Shown here: one piece after another, positions 7,073 to 13,609 of the stretch | How the letters are laid out: each line of letters starts with the position of its first letter | Numbering within the stretch: position 1 is the stretch's first letter | Assembly (NCBI GenBank): GCA_000720805.1 | Contig: JODI01000142.1 | Span: 1 to 13,609, forward strand | Length of the DNA: 13,609 nt | From: Streptomyces violaceoruber | Lineage (GTDB): Bacteria > Actinomycetota > Actinomycetes > Streptomycetales > Streptomycetaceae | Direction: 5' to 3' | Notes under the pieces: model-generated | Databases searched by the model: none | What the model was told of the DNA's origin: nothing | Seen by the model: only the letters and a program-made list of their open reading frames with translations | Made by a program: the position numbers and the translations under genes

Positions 7073-7499
7073 CCAAAGCTTGACCGGCGCGAGCGGGTGA
7101 CCGCGGTCGCTGGTGACGTCCGTGACGCCGAGGCGCTGGCCGAGGCCATGCGCGGCGTGGACGCGGTGGTCAGCATCCTCGGGATCGGCAAGGCCAAGGA
7201 CCCGGCGAACCTGATCACCGACAGCACCCGCGCGCTCGTCCAGGCCGCCGAGGTGAGCGGCACCAAGCGAGTGGTGATCATGTCTGCGTTCGGGGTCGGC
7301 GAGTCCCTGGCAAAGGCCTCCCGGATCCTCCGGTTCCCCTACATCGACCTGAACCAGCTCGACCGCCTGCCCGACGTGCCCAGGATCTCCCGGGCCGATG
7401 TCGCCGCGTTCCTGCTCAGCGCCGCCGCCGAGGGTCCAGCGCGGCCAGGTCGTTGTAGGGGACGACCCGAAAGCCCGGGGTGAAGGGGTTGTTTGCTGA
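7073..7499 (+). pseudogene. NAD(P)H-binding (NmrA/atypical SDR) oxidoreductase, multiply broken
   Basis: The frame reads KLDRRERVTAVAGDVRDAEA, then MRGVDAVVSILGIGK, then TDSTRALVQAAEVSGTKRVV and MSAFGVGESLA. These are the middle strands of an NAD(P)H-binding Rossmann protein of the NmrA/SDR5 type. Three faults are visible. The N-terminal GxxGxxG strand is absent, with a stop at 7040-7042. RILRFPY jumps at about 7345 to RLPDVPRISRADVAAFLL, losing roughly 50-60 residues of the family layout. After GPAR (about 7445) the frame slips: the C-terminus VVVGDDPKARG is found in the next frame, ending in TGA at 7497-7499. No ribosome site is present. It is almost certainly non-functional; its former role is unknown. 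Confidence 0.8.
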
Positions 7500-7577
7500 C
7501 CTGAGGGCCCGGTTGGCAAGTGACCGACTCTGAGAGTCGCTGCACACCGAGCGGACACCAGCGGAGTCTCCACACGT

Positions 7578-7597
7578 CGGCCCGACAGCCCGGGCCG
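7578..7597 (-). terminator. hairpin just after the AraC gene
   Basis: CGGCCCG (7578-7584) and CGGGCCG (7591-7597) form a perfect 7-bp GC stem with a 6-base loop. It starts directly beyond the AraC stop codon (7599-7601 on the minus strand). The position fits a terminator; no U tract follows. Confidence 0.45.
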
Positions 7598-7598
7598 A

Positions 7599-8525
7599 TC
7601 AAGGCACTCGCTGAGGCAAAGCGCGTTGGGAGGCGCGGAAGGCCAGGGGGGTATGACCGGTGTGGCGTTGGAAGAACTTGCCGAAGTGGGTGGCGCTGGT
7701 GAAGCCGAGGTGGGCTGCGATGGTGGCGGCGGGTTCGGTGCCGTGGGCGAGGAGGCGCTTGGCCTCCAGGGCGAGGCGCTGGTCGAGGTAGTCCTTTGCG
7801 CTGAGGCCCGCTGCGGTCTGGGTGGCGCGGGTGAGGGTGCGGGTGGAGTAGCCGAGCTCGCGGGCGTAGTCGTCGATGCGGTGGGTGCGGGAGAAGCCTC
7901 GTTCGACAGCGTCGCGGAACCGCACGAAGGGCTCGGGTGCGGATGCCGCGGCCTGACCGTCCTGCTGCAGGTTGGCCAGGCGCAGGAGTACCACGTCGAG
8001 CAGGCGGTGCAGCAGGGCGGTGTGGACCGGCAGCGGATGGCGGTCCGACTGGGAGAACTCCGCGGCCAGTTGTTCGGCCGCGGAGGCCAGTGCGGGGGCC
8101 TCCGAAGGATCGGGGCTGTACAGGGGCACCGGGGCAGTGGTGACGCCGAGGTCGGCCAGTTCGGCGGTCTCGGGGGCGACGAAGTCCTCCTGGAGCAGGA
8201 TCATGATGGCCTCGGCCTGATCGGGATTCTGCCACTGGTGCACCTGGCCGGGCCGGATCCACAGCCAGGAGCCGGGCGACAGTACGTACCCGGTGAAGTC
8301 GACGCGGTGGCGCAGGGTGCCGGAGGTGACCAGCAGCAGAGCGTGGAAGTCCTGCCGGTGCGGGGTGGCGATGTGCCAGGGCCAGTCACGGGTACGGTCA
8401 CGGAAGTCGGCCAGAGTCATCACCTCCAGGCCTGCCGGGGATCCGGCAGGAGGCTGGAAGACCACCTTCGGAAGCCCCAGCTCCTGCCGACCGGACTTCT
8501 GTTGTGCTTGTCGCCTGTGGACCAT
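7599..8525 (-). CDS. AraC-family transcriptional regulator with cupin-type sensor domain
   Basis: This 308-residue regulator has an N-terminal cupin-like ligand domain (about 20-130) containing HRQDFHALLLVTSGTLRH, VDFTGYVLSPGSWLWIRPGQ and VHQWQN. A linker with SPDPSEAPALASAAEQLAAE follows. The C-terminal two-HTH domain spans about 205-300. The first helix set is around IDDYARELGYSTRTLTRATQ, and the second is GTEPAATIAAHLGFTSATHF followed by GKFFQRHTGHTPLAFR. The ATG at 8523-8525 is chosen; a GTG one codon earlier (8528) is equally possible, and neither has a strong ribosome site. The gene is divergent from the MBL-fold hydrolase across about 190 bp, the usual layout for an AraC activator and its target. 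The ligand is unknown. Complete, no defects seen. Confidence 0.9.
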   Translation of the reverse strand: MVHRRQAQQKSGRQELGLPKVVFQPPAGSPAGLEVMTLADFRDRTRDWPWHIATPHRQDFHALLLVTSGTLRHRVDFTGYVLSPGSWLWIRPGQVHQWQNPDQAEAIMILLQEDFVAPETAELADLGVTTAPVPLYSPDPSEAPALASAAEQLAAEFSQSDRHPLPVHTALLHRLLDVVLLRLANLQQDGQAAASAPEPFVRFRDAVERGFSRTHRIDDYARELGYSTRTLTRATQTAAGLSAKDYLDQRLALEAKRLLAHGTEPAATIAAHLGFTSATHFGKFFQRHTGHTPLAFRASQRALPQRVP

Positions 8526-8702
8526 CACGAGACCGCAGCGTATCTCGCCGGACGCCGGGTTCCGCCGCAGTATGGAGTTGTTCCAAGGGACGGCCCGCCC
8601 GTGGTGTGGAAGCCGACTGTGTCCGCTGCGGCCGATGGCCGGTCGTGAGCCCGGACGCCAATGGTCCGGCCCCTTCCCACGTCCCCCTCACTCGCACTTC
8701 GA

Positions 8703-8708
8703 CAGGAG
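8703..8708 (+). promoter_or_regulatory. ribosome binding site of the MBL-fold gene
   Basis: CAGGAG lies 7 nt before the ATG at 8716. This fixes the start, although the same frame stays open for about 420 nt upstream through the divergent intergenic region and the AraC gene. Confidence 0.7.
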
Positions 8709-8715
8709 CAGAGCC

Positions 8716-9498
8716 ATGCACGGCACCTTCACGGTCATCGACAAGGGCCCGGTCCGCATCCACAGCTACGCCGCACCCGAGGACGGACTGGACGTCAACA
8801 CCCAGCTGATCGAGACGCCGTCGCGGATCATCGCCGTGGACGCGCAGTTCGTCCTCGCCTACGCCGACGAGGCCGCCGCTTACGCCAGGCAACTCGGCAA
8901 GCCGCTCGACCGCCTCGTCGTCAGCCATGCGCACCCGGACCACTACCAGGGCGCGGCCCGCTTCGGCGTCCCCGTGCACGCCCTGCCGGAGACCACCGCG
9001 GAGATCGTCGCCGTGGGCGCCAAGACCGACCTGCCCACCGGCACCCCGATCCCGCTCGCCGACATGACTCCGACCGTGGAGATCACCCCCGGCACCGAGG
9101 TCATCGACGGCATCCCCTTCGTGTTCGAGAAGGTCACCGGCGGCGAGATCCACACCACCCTCGTGATCAAGCTGCCCGAACAGGGCGTCCTGATCGCCCA
9201 GGACGTCGTCTACAACCACACCCACCTGTGGTTCCTGGACAAGGACTTCGACGGCTGGCAGGCCAACATCGACCGCTTCGCCGCCGAGAGGGAGTACGAC
9301 ACCATCCTCCCCGGCCACGGCGCGCCGACCACCCCTGCCGTCTGGGCCGAGCTCACCGACTACATCAACGCCGGCCGCGAACTGCTCGACGACGACGGCG
9401 ACGCCTACAAGGAGGCCATCACCGAGCGCTACCCCACCTATCAGGGCGCAGCCCTCATCGATGTCGCCAACGCCTACATGTTCGGCCCCAAGAGCTGA
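8716..9498 (+). CDS. MBL-fold metallo-hydrolase
   Basis: This 260-residue metallo-beta-lactamase-fold hydrolase has the zinc motif HAHPDH (His71, His73, Asp75, His76) after the strand RLVVS. A further His lies in GGEIHTTLV (about 146), the bridging Asp in IAQDVVYNH (163) and the last His in ILPGHG (201). All positions needed for a two-zinc site are present. No signal peptide is seen, so it is cytoplasmic. The N-terminus MHGTFTVIDKGPVRIHSY and the VNTQLIET strand are typical of a stand-alone family common in Streptomyces. The start at 8716 is supported by CAGGAG. It is divergent from the AraC gene and probably regulated by it. The substrate is not deducible; lactone, thioester or ester hydrolysis are options in this superfamily. 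Confidence 0.9.
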   Translation: MHGTFTVIDKGPVRIHSYAAPEDGLDVNTQLIETPSRIIAVDAQFVLAYADEAAAYARQLGKPLDRLVVSHAHPDHYQGAARFGVPVHALPETTAEIVAVGAKTDLPTGTPIPLADMTPTVEITPGTEVIDGIPFVFEKVTGGEIHTTLVIKLPEQGVLIAQDVVYNHTHLWFLDKDFDGWQANIDRFAAEREYDTILPGHGAPTTPAVWAELTDYINAGRELLDDDGDAYKEAITERYPTYQGAALIDVANAYMFGPKS

Positions 9499-9844
9499 CA
9501 CGTCTCCCGGGCCGGCGACGCCCGCGTCCACGCTCGCCTGCAGCACCAGCGGCGAAGGACGCAAGCGCTGGAGATCGTGCCGATCCGCGAGTGCCGCGGG
9601 CACCTGCGAGTTCCCAAGAATGGGCAGCGCGTCGAGGAGGCGCGCTGTGATCTGCCGTGGCCGTGATCAGGACGTCGCCGTGAGCGGCTACCACGAGCTT
9701 GTGCCTCATCGCCGCACCAGTTCGAAGTCCGGTCCGGTGCCCCGTGGGCGACCACAGCGACCGAAGCCGGCTGACGTTCTGACTGCACGCGCAGGCCCAC
9801 TGTGTCGTCGATGACGGCCGGCCCCCGCGGCGGGCAGCGGATCG
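9499..9844. other. gene-free stretch between the MBL gene and an IS481 remnant
   Basis: No frame in these roughly 350 bases gives a recognisable protein, and all frames have erratic composition. A plus-strand reading QALEIVPIRECRGHLRVPKN and a minus-strand reading RHKLVVAAHGDVLITATADH look vaguely protein-like, the latter distantly like IS5-type transposase. Neither can be assigned. Decayed mobile DNA is a reasonable guess. Confidence 0.4.
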
Positions 9845-9952
9845 CTTCCAGGCCTGCCACAGCACCGCAGCCGGTGGGCCGGCCGCTACCGCCGGCACGG
9901 CGCCGAGGGCATACACGACCTCTCCAGCCGCCCCTGCCGCTCACCTCCGCGG
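9845..9952 (+). pseudogene. IS481-type transposase N-terminal remnant
   Basis: One plus-strand frame reads SRWAGRYRRHGAEGIHDLSS followed by RPCRSPPRT. This matches the conserved region behind the helix-turn-helix of IS481 transposases (W..RYR..G..GL.DRSSRP.RSP.RT). Just before it, in the neighbouring frame, SRPATA resembles the recognition helix 'SRATAH', so a one-base slip probably occurred near 9864. Nothing of the catalytic domain follows, and the Gfo/Idh/MocA gene ends 33 bases downstream. The orientation is the same as that of the transposase C-terminal part at the right edge. Confidence 0.5.
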
Positions 9953-9984
9953 ACCCCAGCCGGCCCTGTCACCGACCTCTCCGG

Positions 9985-11076
9985 TCAGCACCCCGAGGCT
10001 AGGGCGATGACCGGGGCGGGGCGCTCGCAGGTGCTGGTCACCGGCAGGGCGCGGCCCTGTTCGGCGGCGTCCATGAGGGTGAGCATGACGTCCAGGACGT
10101 GCGCGGCCAGTTCGGCCGAGGCGCGGTGCGGGCGCCCGGCGTCCAGGGCCTCGGCGAGGTCGGCAAGACCCACGCCACGGCCCGTGCCCGCGTGACCGGC
10201 GGACACCGGCAGGACGTCCCAGTCGTCGCCACGGTGGATCTCGACGGGCCCGTCGAAGTTGTTCGGGTCGGGAACGGAGAGCGAGGCCTCGGAGCCGTGC
10301 ACCTCGATGCGCGGCAGGCGCGCGGCCTTGATGTCGAAGCTCATCACCAGCGTCGACAGGGCGCCGTCCGCGTGCTCCAGGACACCCGTGATGTGGGTGT
10401 CGATCTCGACCGGGAAGGACTGCCCGGCCCGCGGACCACTGCCGATGATCCGCTCGGCACGCGGCCGCGAGGAGGCTCCGGTCACCTTCACCACCGGGCC
10501 CAGCAGGTGCACCAGGGCGGAGAGGTAGTAGGGGCCCATGTCGAGCAGCGGGCCTCCTCCGGGCTGGTAGTAGAACTCCGGGTCCGGGTGCCACGTCTCG
10601 TGCCCCGCGGTCGTCATGAAGGCCGTCGCCGCCACCGGACGTCCGATCAGTCCGTCATCGACCGCCTTGCGCGCGGTCTGGGTGCCGGTGCCCAGCACGG
10701 TGTCGGGGGCACAGCCCACCCGAAGTCCCGCATCACGGGCTGCGGTCAGGACGGCATCGGCCTCCTTCCGGTTCGTGGCGAGAGGCTTCTCGCCGTAGAC
10801 GTGCTTACCGGCGGCGAGTACGGCCAGGGCGACCTCGGCGTGCGCGGCCGGTATGGTCAGATTCAGAACCGCGTCCACGTCGTCACGGGCGACGAGGTCC
10901 GTGACCGAGTCCGCCACCGCGACCTGCGGTCCGACCTGGTCGGCGAGGGCCTGCGCACGGGCCCGGTCGAAGTCGGTGACCGCGGTCAACCGCACCGACG
11001 TCAGCTTCTCCAGGGTCGACACATAGGCGCCACTTATCCTGCCCGCGCCCACGACCCCGATGTTCAAAGGCTTCAC
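9985..11076 (-). CDS. Gfo/Idh/MocA-family NAD(P)-dependent sugar oxidoreductase
   Basis: This 363-residue dehydrogenase probably oxidises or epimerises a sugar or inositol-type substrate. The N-terminal Rossmann part reads LNIGVVGAGRISGAYVSTLE. The VLNLTIPAAHAEVA strand and the family signature GKHVYGEKPLATN follow, with the catalytic Lys in EKP. The C-terminal substrate domain has PGGGPLLDMGPYYLSALVHL, whose D...Y pattern is typical. The GTG at 11074-11076 overlaps the ThuA stop as GTGA. A GTG four codons earlier (11088) has a better ribosome site (GAGGGG) and is a fair alternative. It is translationally coupled to the ThuA-domain gene. ThuA and Gfo genes commonly occur together in sugar catabolism loci (established context), and the substrate here is undefined. 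Complete. Confidence 0.9.
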   Translation of the reverse strand: MKPLNIGVVGAGRISGAYVSTLEKLTSVRLTAVTDFDRARAQALADQVGPQVAVADSVTDLVARDDVDAVLNLTIPAAHAEVALAVLAAGKHVYGEKPLATNRKEADAVLTAARDAGLRVGCAPDTVLGTGTQTARKAVDDGLIGRPVAATAFMTTAGHETWHPDPEFYYQPGGGPLLDMGPYYLSALVHLLGPVVKVTGASSRPRAERIIGSGPRAGQSFPVEIDTHITGVLEHADGALSTLVMSFDIKAARLPRIEVHGSEASLSVPDPNNFDGPVEIHRGDDWDVLPVSAGHAGTGRGVGLADLAEALDAGRPHRASAELAAHVLDVMLTLMDAAEQGRALPVTSTCERPAPVIALASGC

Positions 11077-11729
11077 CGGCTCGCCCACAGCAGTCCCCTC
11101 TCGGTCAGAGTCCGCACCTGCGGCACGTCGAAGTCGTCCGGCTTGTGCCCGATGGTCGAGACGAAGACGCGTCCCGCGCCATGGGTGCGGGTCCACACCG
11201 CGGGCATGACGGCGGGCCGGTCGTGCAGGTCGTCGGCGGGGAACGTGGTCGTGGCCAGGACATCGATGTGCGCATCGGTCAGGACCCAGTACTGCTCACT
11301 GTGGATCGCGAAGTCGTCCAGGCCCGCGATGATCGGATGGTCCGCGTGCTCAGGCGACAGCTGGTAGGTGTGGTCGAGGAAGCCGGGCGGGTGCATCACG
11401 AACTTGCCGCCGGTCAGCAGGTGATAGCCGTGGTCGTGAAAGCAGTCCACGATGCCGCCGTGCCAGCCGGCGAGTCCGGTGCCGCCGCGGACGGCGGCGG
11501 CCAGGTTGTCGCGCTGCTGGGGGGTGATCGTCCCCATCGTCCAGCACTGCACGATCAGATCGGTGGCAGCGAGCCGCTCCGCGTCGTCGTACACCGCGAG
11601 GTCTTCGGAGGTCTCGACGGTGAAGCCCTGCTCCTTGAGGAACGGGACGAAGCTGTCGCTGATCGTCACGGGCTGATGCCCGTCCCAACCACCACGGACG
11701 ACAAGAGCCCGACGGATTTCGCTGGTCAA
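11073..11729 (-). CDS. ThuA-domain protein (trehalose-utilisation-like)
   Basis: This 218-residue class I glutamine amidotransferase-like protein is of the ThuA family, linked to disaccharide or keto-sugar catabolism. Visible motifs are RALVVRGGWDGHQP at the N-terminus, DLIVQCWTMGTITPQQRDNL (about 60-80), AVRGGTGLAGWHGGIVDCF (about 85-105), HPIIAGLDDFAIHSEQYWVL and RVFVSTIGHKPDDFDVPQ near the end. I prefer the TTG at 11727-11729: it follows GGAG by 11 nt and gives MTSEIRRALVV. A GTG farther upstream (11762) is possible but adds residues that do not look family-like. It is the first gene of the ThuA-Gfo operon behind a clear promoter, with a leader of about 130 nt. Complete. Confidence 0.87.
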   Translation of the reverse strand: MTSEIRRALVVRGGWDGHQPVTISDSFVPFLKEQGFTVETSEDLAVYDDAERLAATDLIVQCWTMGTITPQQRDNLAAAVRGGTGLAGWHGGIVDCFHDHGYHLLTGGKFVMHPPGFLDHTYQLSPEHADHPIIAGLDDFAIHSEQYWVLTDAHIDVLATTTFPADDLHDRPAVMPAVWTRTHGAGRVFVSTIGHKPDDFDVPQVRTLTERGLLWASR

Positions 11730-11868
11730 GGTATTGCACACTCCTATCGGCGCCGTGCGCACAGGCTCGGCGATCGGAGGTCGGAAGAAGAGAGCCCAAC
11801 AGGTTTTCCCCGAGGGGGTGTTGGCGCTGCTCAGGAGGTCGGTGAGGCGAGTGACGTGCTGCCATCCG

Positions 11869-11898
11869 AACGTATGGAGATCGGCACTATTTTGTCAA
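11869..11898 (-). promoter_or_regulatory. promoter of the ThuA-Gfo operon
   Basis: On the minus strand the consensus -35 TTGACA (plus 11893-11898) is followed after 18 bp by TACGTT (plus 11869-11874), a TAnnnT -10. It lies in one of the few AT-rich spots of the window, about 140 bp upstream of the ThuA start and in the right orientation. Confidence 0.65.
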
Positions 11899-11913
11899 CG
11901 GCGCATACAAATA
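11888..11913. promoter_or_regulatory. inverted repeat over the -35 box, candidate operator
   Basis: TATTTTGT (11888-11895) and ACAAATA (11907-11913) are inverted copies with one extra T in the left arm and an 11-base spacer. The left arm overlaps the -35 box of the ThuA-Gfo promoter, so a bound repressor would block it. No regulator gene lies next to this operon in the window. Confidence 0.45.
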
Positions 11914-12034
11914 AGACACTTGGCGCCCGGGAAAGCGAGATGTACGCGCGGTACGGAGCCGTTACCGTGCAATCACGACGCACTCCCTTGACCCACCCCA
12001 CCCGCTACCTGGCCTCCACTTGTAACGTTCCAGA

Positions 12035-12361
12035 GAGCCCTTCGCCGCCTGCCTGCCCTCCACCCGGATTGACGGCGCCGTGATCAACATCGGCTGTCTG
12101 GACCAGGCTGCCTCCACCATCGACCTGGACGCCCTCTCCTACCGCCACCTGCGCGTCGAGGGTGCCTCCTTCGGCTTCACCCGGCCCGCCGAACTCGGCT
12201 CCGTCATCGCTACGGCCGGCCAGAGACTGCTGCCCGCGGTCGCCGACGGACGGGTACGGCCCCTGATCGACACCATCCTGTCCTTCGACACCGCCACCCA
12301 GGCCGCCGAACGGCTCCGCTCCCACCAGGCCCAGGGAAAAATCGTTCTCGCCGTCCCCTGA
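12035..12361 (+). pseudogene. zinc-type medium-chain dehydrogenase/quinone oxidoreductase, C-terminal fragment
   Basis: About 105 residues of the C-terminal end of an MDR-superfamily oxidoreductase are present. The cofactor-domain strand RIDGAVINIGCLDQ is followed by [43 protein letters not shown] and the ending [15 protein letters not shown]. The usual protein is about 330 residues, so the catalytic domain and most of the NAD(P)-binding part (GxGxxG) are missing. No ribosome site or sensible start occurs; the in-frame sequence before about 12035 is not family-like. The fragment faces the other broken dehydrogenase across a terminator hairpin. It is not part of that gene, because both retain their own C-terminus. 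Confidence 0.8.
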
Positions 12362-12382
12362 CACCAAGCACGCCGAAGCCGG

Positions 12383-12416
12383 GTCCGCCCTCCGGCGCCG
12401 GCACCGGAGGGCGGAC
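12383..12416. terminator. perfect 13-bp bidirectional terminator hairpin
   Basis: GTCCGCCCTCCGG (12383-12395) pairs perfectly with CCGGAGGGCGGAC (12404-12416) around an 8-base loop. It sits 22 nt after one stop codon and 15 nt beyond the opposing one, exactly between two convergent genes. It could terminate both. Confidence 0.85.
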
Positions 12417-12430
12417 GGTGAGAGCGCTGA

Positions 12431-13307
12431 TCAGGCCAGCGACGCGATGTCGATCACGAAGCGGTAGCGCACGTCGGAGACGAGGACGCGCTCGTACGCG
12501 TCGTTGATCTTCTCGGCGGGGATGACCTCGATCTCCGCACCGACGCCGTGCTCGGCACGGAAGTCGAGCATCTCCTGGGTCTCGCGAATGCCGGCGATCA
12601 GCGAGTACGTGAACACACGGCGGTTGGCCCGCCACGGCGAACGTGGGGAACGAGATCTCCGGTTCCGAGGAGGCGCCCAGGGTGACGAACGCTCCGTCCA
12701 GGGCGAGCAGGTTCATGTAGGCGCCCCGGTCGAGGTTCCCGCTCACGGTGTTCAGGATGACGTCGAAGGTGCCGGCGAGCTTTTCGAAGGTGGCCGGGTC
12801 GCTGGTGGCGTAATAGTGGTCCGCGCCCAGGCGCAGGCCGTCGTCCATCTTCTTCAGCGACCGCGACAGGATGGTGACCTCGGCGCCCATCGCGTGCGTG
12901 AGCTTGACGCCGAGGTGGCCGAGACCGCCCAGGCCGATGACGGCGACCTTCTTCCCCGGACCCGCGCCCCCGTGCCGCAGCGGCGAGTAGGACGTGGCGC
13001 CCGCGCACAGCAGCGGGGCCGCCTCGTCCAACTCCAGCCCCTCGGGGATCCGTACGACGAAGTCCTCGGTCACCACGACATGGGTGGCATAGCCGCCCTG
13101 GGTGCGCGTGCCGTCCTTGTCGACGGCGCCGTAGGTGAGGGTGTTGCCCTTGAGGCAGTACTGCTCTTCGCCCTTGAGGCAATTCGCGCACTCGCGGCAG
13201 GAGTTGACCATGCAACCTACGCCGACCCGGTCGACGACGGCGCGCTTGATGACCTCGGAGCCCACCTCGGTGACGATGCCGGCGAACTCGTGTCGGCGCA
13301 GCAGCAT
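12431..13307 (-). pseudogene. NAD(P)-dependent zinc alcohol dehydrogenase (CAD/YahK type), 5'-truncated and frameshifted
   Basis: This zinc alcohol dehydrogenase of the cinnamyl-alcohol/YahK-like group would reduce aldehydes. Visible are [14 protein letters not shown], then the structural-zinc cysteines [15 protein letters not shown], the [20 protein letters not shown] segment and [19 protein letters not shown]. The cofactor motif is [15 protein letters not shown]. Two faults occur. First, the gene begins at RHEF, so about 60 N-terminal residues including the catalytic CGICHSD motif are missing; transposase DNA lies immediately beyond. The apparent ATG at 13305-13307 belongs to the junction. 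Second, an extra G near 12630 (GCGGGCC where GCGGCC is expected) shifts the frame after TFAVA. The true ending [20 protein letters not shown] to [14 protein letters not shown] lies in the next frame, with its stop at 12431-12433. Non-functional because of the lost N-terminus, even if the frameshift is an error. Confidence 0.88.
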
Positions 13308-13609
13308 GGGCTTCGACTACGTCCACTTTGCCGTCGACGACCACTCCCGCCTCGCCTACAGCGAGATCCACCCCGACGAGAAGGCCGCCACCTGCGCCGC
13401 CCTCCTCCGCCGGGCCGCGGCCTTCTTCGCCGCCTCGGGCATCGACCGCATCGAGCGCGTCCTCACCGACAACGCCTGGCCCTACCGCAAGAGCTTCGCC
13501 TGGCAGCAAACCCTGGCCGACCTCGGCGCGACCGGCAAACTCACCCGCGCCTACCGGCCCCAGACCAACGGCAAGGTCGAACGCTTCAACCGCACCCTGC
13601 TCGATGAGT
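13306..13609 (+). mobile_element. IS481-family transposase, catalytic C-terminal part, runs off the window
   Basis: The frame from 13306 to the window end encodes the integrase core of an IS481 transposase: [20 protein letters not shown], then RIERVLTDNAWPYRKSFAW, then TRAYRPQTNGKVERFNRTLL. The DDE residues are visible as Asp in VDDHSR, Asp in LTDNA and Glu in KVERF. The last two are separated by 36 residues. The N-terminal DNA-binding half (about 200 residues) is absent. Upstream the sequence turns directly into the 5' end of the broken alcohol dehydrogenase on the other strand. The ATG at 13306 is probably an internal codon. Whether the C-terminus and terminal inverted repeat follow lies beyond the window. 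Confidence 0.9.

Noticed and set aside
9499..9844. IS5-like transposase remnant on the minus strand (RHKLVVAAHGDVLITATADH).
   Set aside because: The similarity is too short and lacks DDE residues; kept only as a remark for a gene-free stretch.
11949..11967. Imperfect inverted repeat CGGTACGG-AG-CCGTTACCG as an operator.
   Set aside because: The arms differ by a base, no promoter is adjacent on the matching strand and such GC-rich repeats are frequent by chance here.
1..13609. CRISPR array, tRNA/rRNA genes, prophage, toxin-antitoxin or defence genes.
   Set aside because: None seen: no regularly spaced repeats, no cloverleaf-like conserved arms and no relevant protein motifs on either strand.

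Overview
The window is very GC-rich DNA. Its genes use codons ending in G or C, with occasional GTG/TTG starts and GGAG-type ribosome sites. The protein families are typical of Streptomyces or a close actinomycete: GH42 beta-galactosidase, GntR/HutC and AraC regulators, Gfo/Idh/MocA with ThuA, and IS481. Seven genes look intact: a PfkB sugar kinase, a KDPG-type aldolase, an FAD oxidoreductase, a GntR regulator, an AraC regulator, an MBL-fold hydrolase and a Gfo/ThuA pair counted with them as an eighth and last. The remaining coding content is visibly broken, as in an accessory, decaying chromosome-arm region. Some breaks are single-base events that could be sequencing errors.

Left part (1-4613): a sugar catabolic locus. 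A GH42 beta-galactosidase on the plus strand lacks an internal piece. Facing it on the minus strand, in transcription order, are a galactonate dehydratase fragment (dgoD), an aldolase, a 2-keto-3-deoxy sugar acid kinase and an SMP-30/gluconolactonase-type lactonase. Together with a galactose dehydrogenase, which is not in the window, these steps would form a De Ley-Doudoroff route: lactose or galactoside to galactose, galactonolactone, galactonate, KDGal, KDPGal, then pyruvate plus glyceraldehyde-3-phosphate. Only the kinase and aldolase are intact. The dehydratase is cut off beside the tail of an unrelated plus-strand secreted-type gene.

Middle part (4614-9498): a DadA-like FAD oxidoreductase lies behind a GntR/UTRA regulator, with repeated GACCGTACA...CGGTCAAT elements at the regulator's start and about 270 bp upstream. 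Next come a multiply broken NAD(P)H-binding protein, then an AraC regulator divergent from an MBL-fold hydrolase that it probably controls.

Right part (9499-13609): a gene-free stretch ends in an IS481 transposase N-terminal remnant. A ThuA-Gfo/Idh/MocA two-gene operon follows, with a recognisable promoter. Then come two broken medium-chain dehydrogenases facing each other across a perfect 13-bp hairpin. The window ends in an IS481 transposase C-terminal part that abuts the truncated 5' end of the second dehydrogenase.

I found no CRISPR array, tRNA, rRNA, phage or defence module, and nothing that clearly amounts to an undescribed system. The most informative signals are the pattern of gene decay, the insertion-sequence junctions and the regulator-associated repeats.
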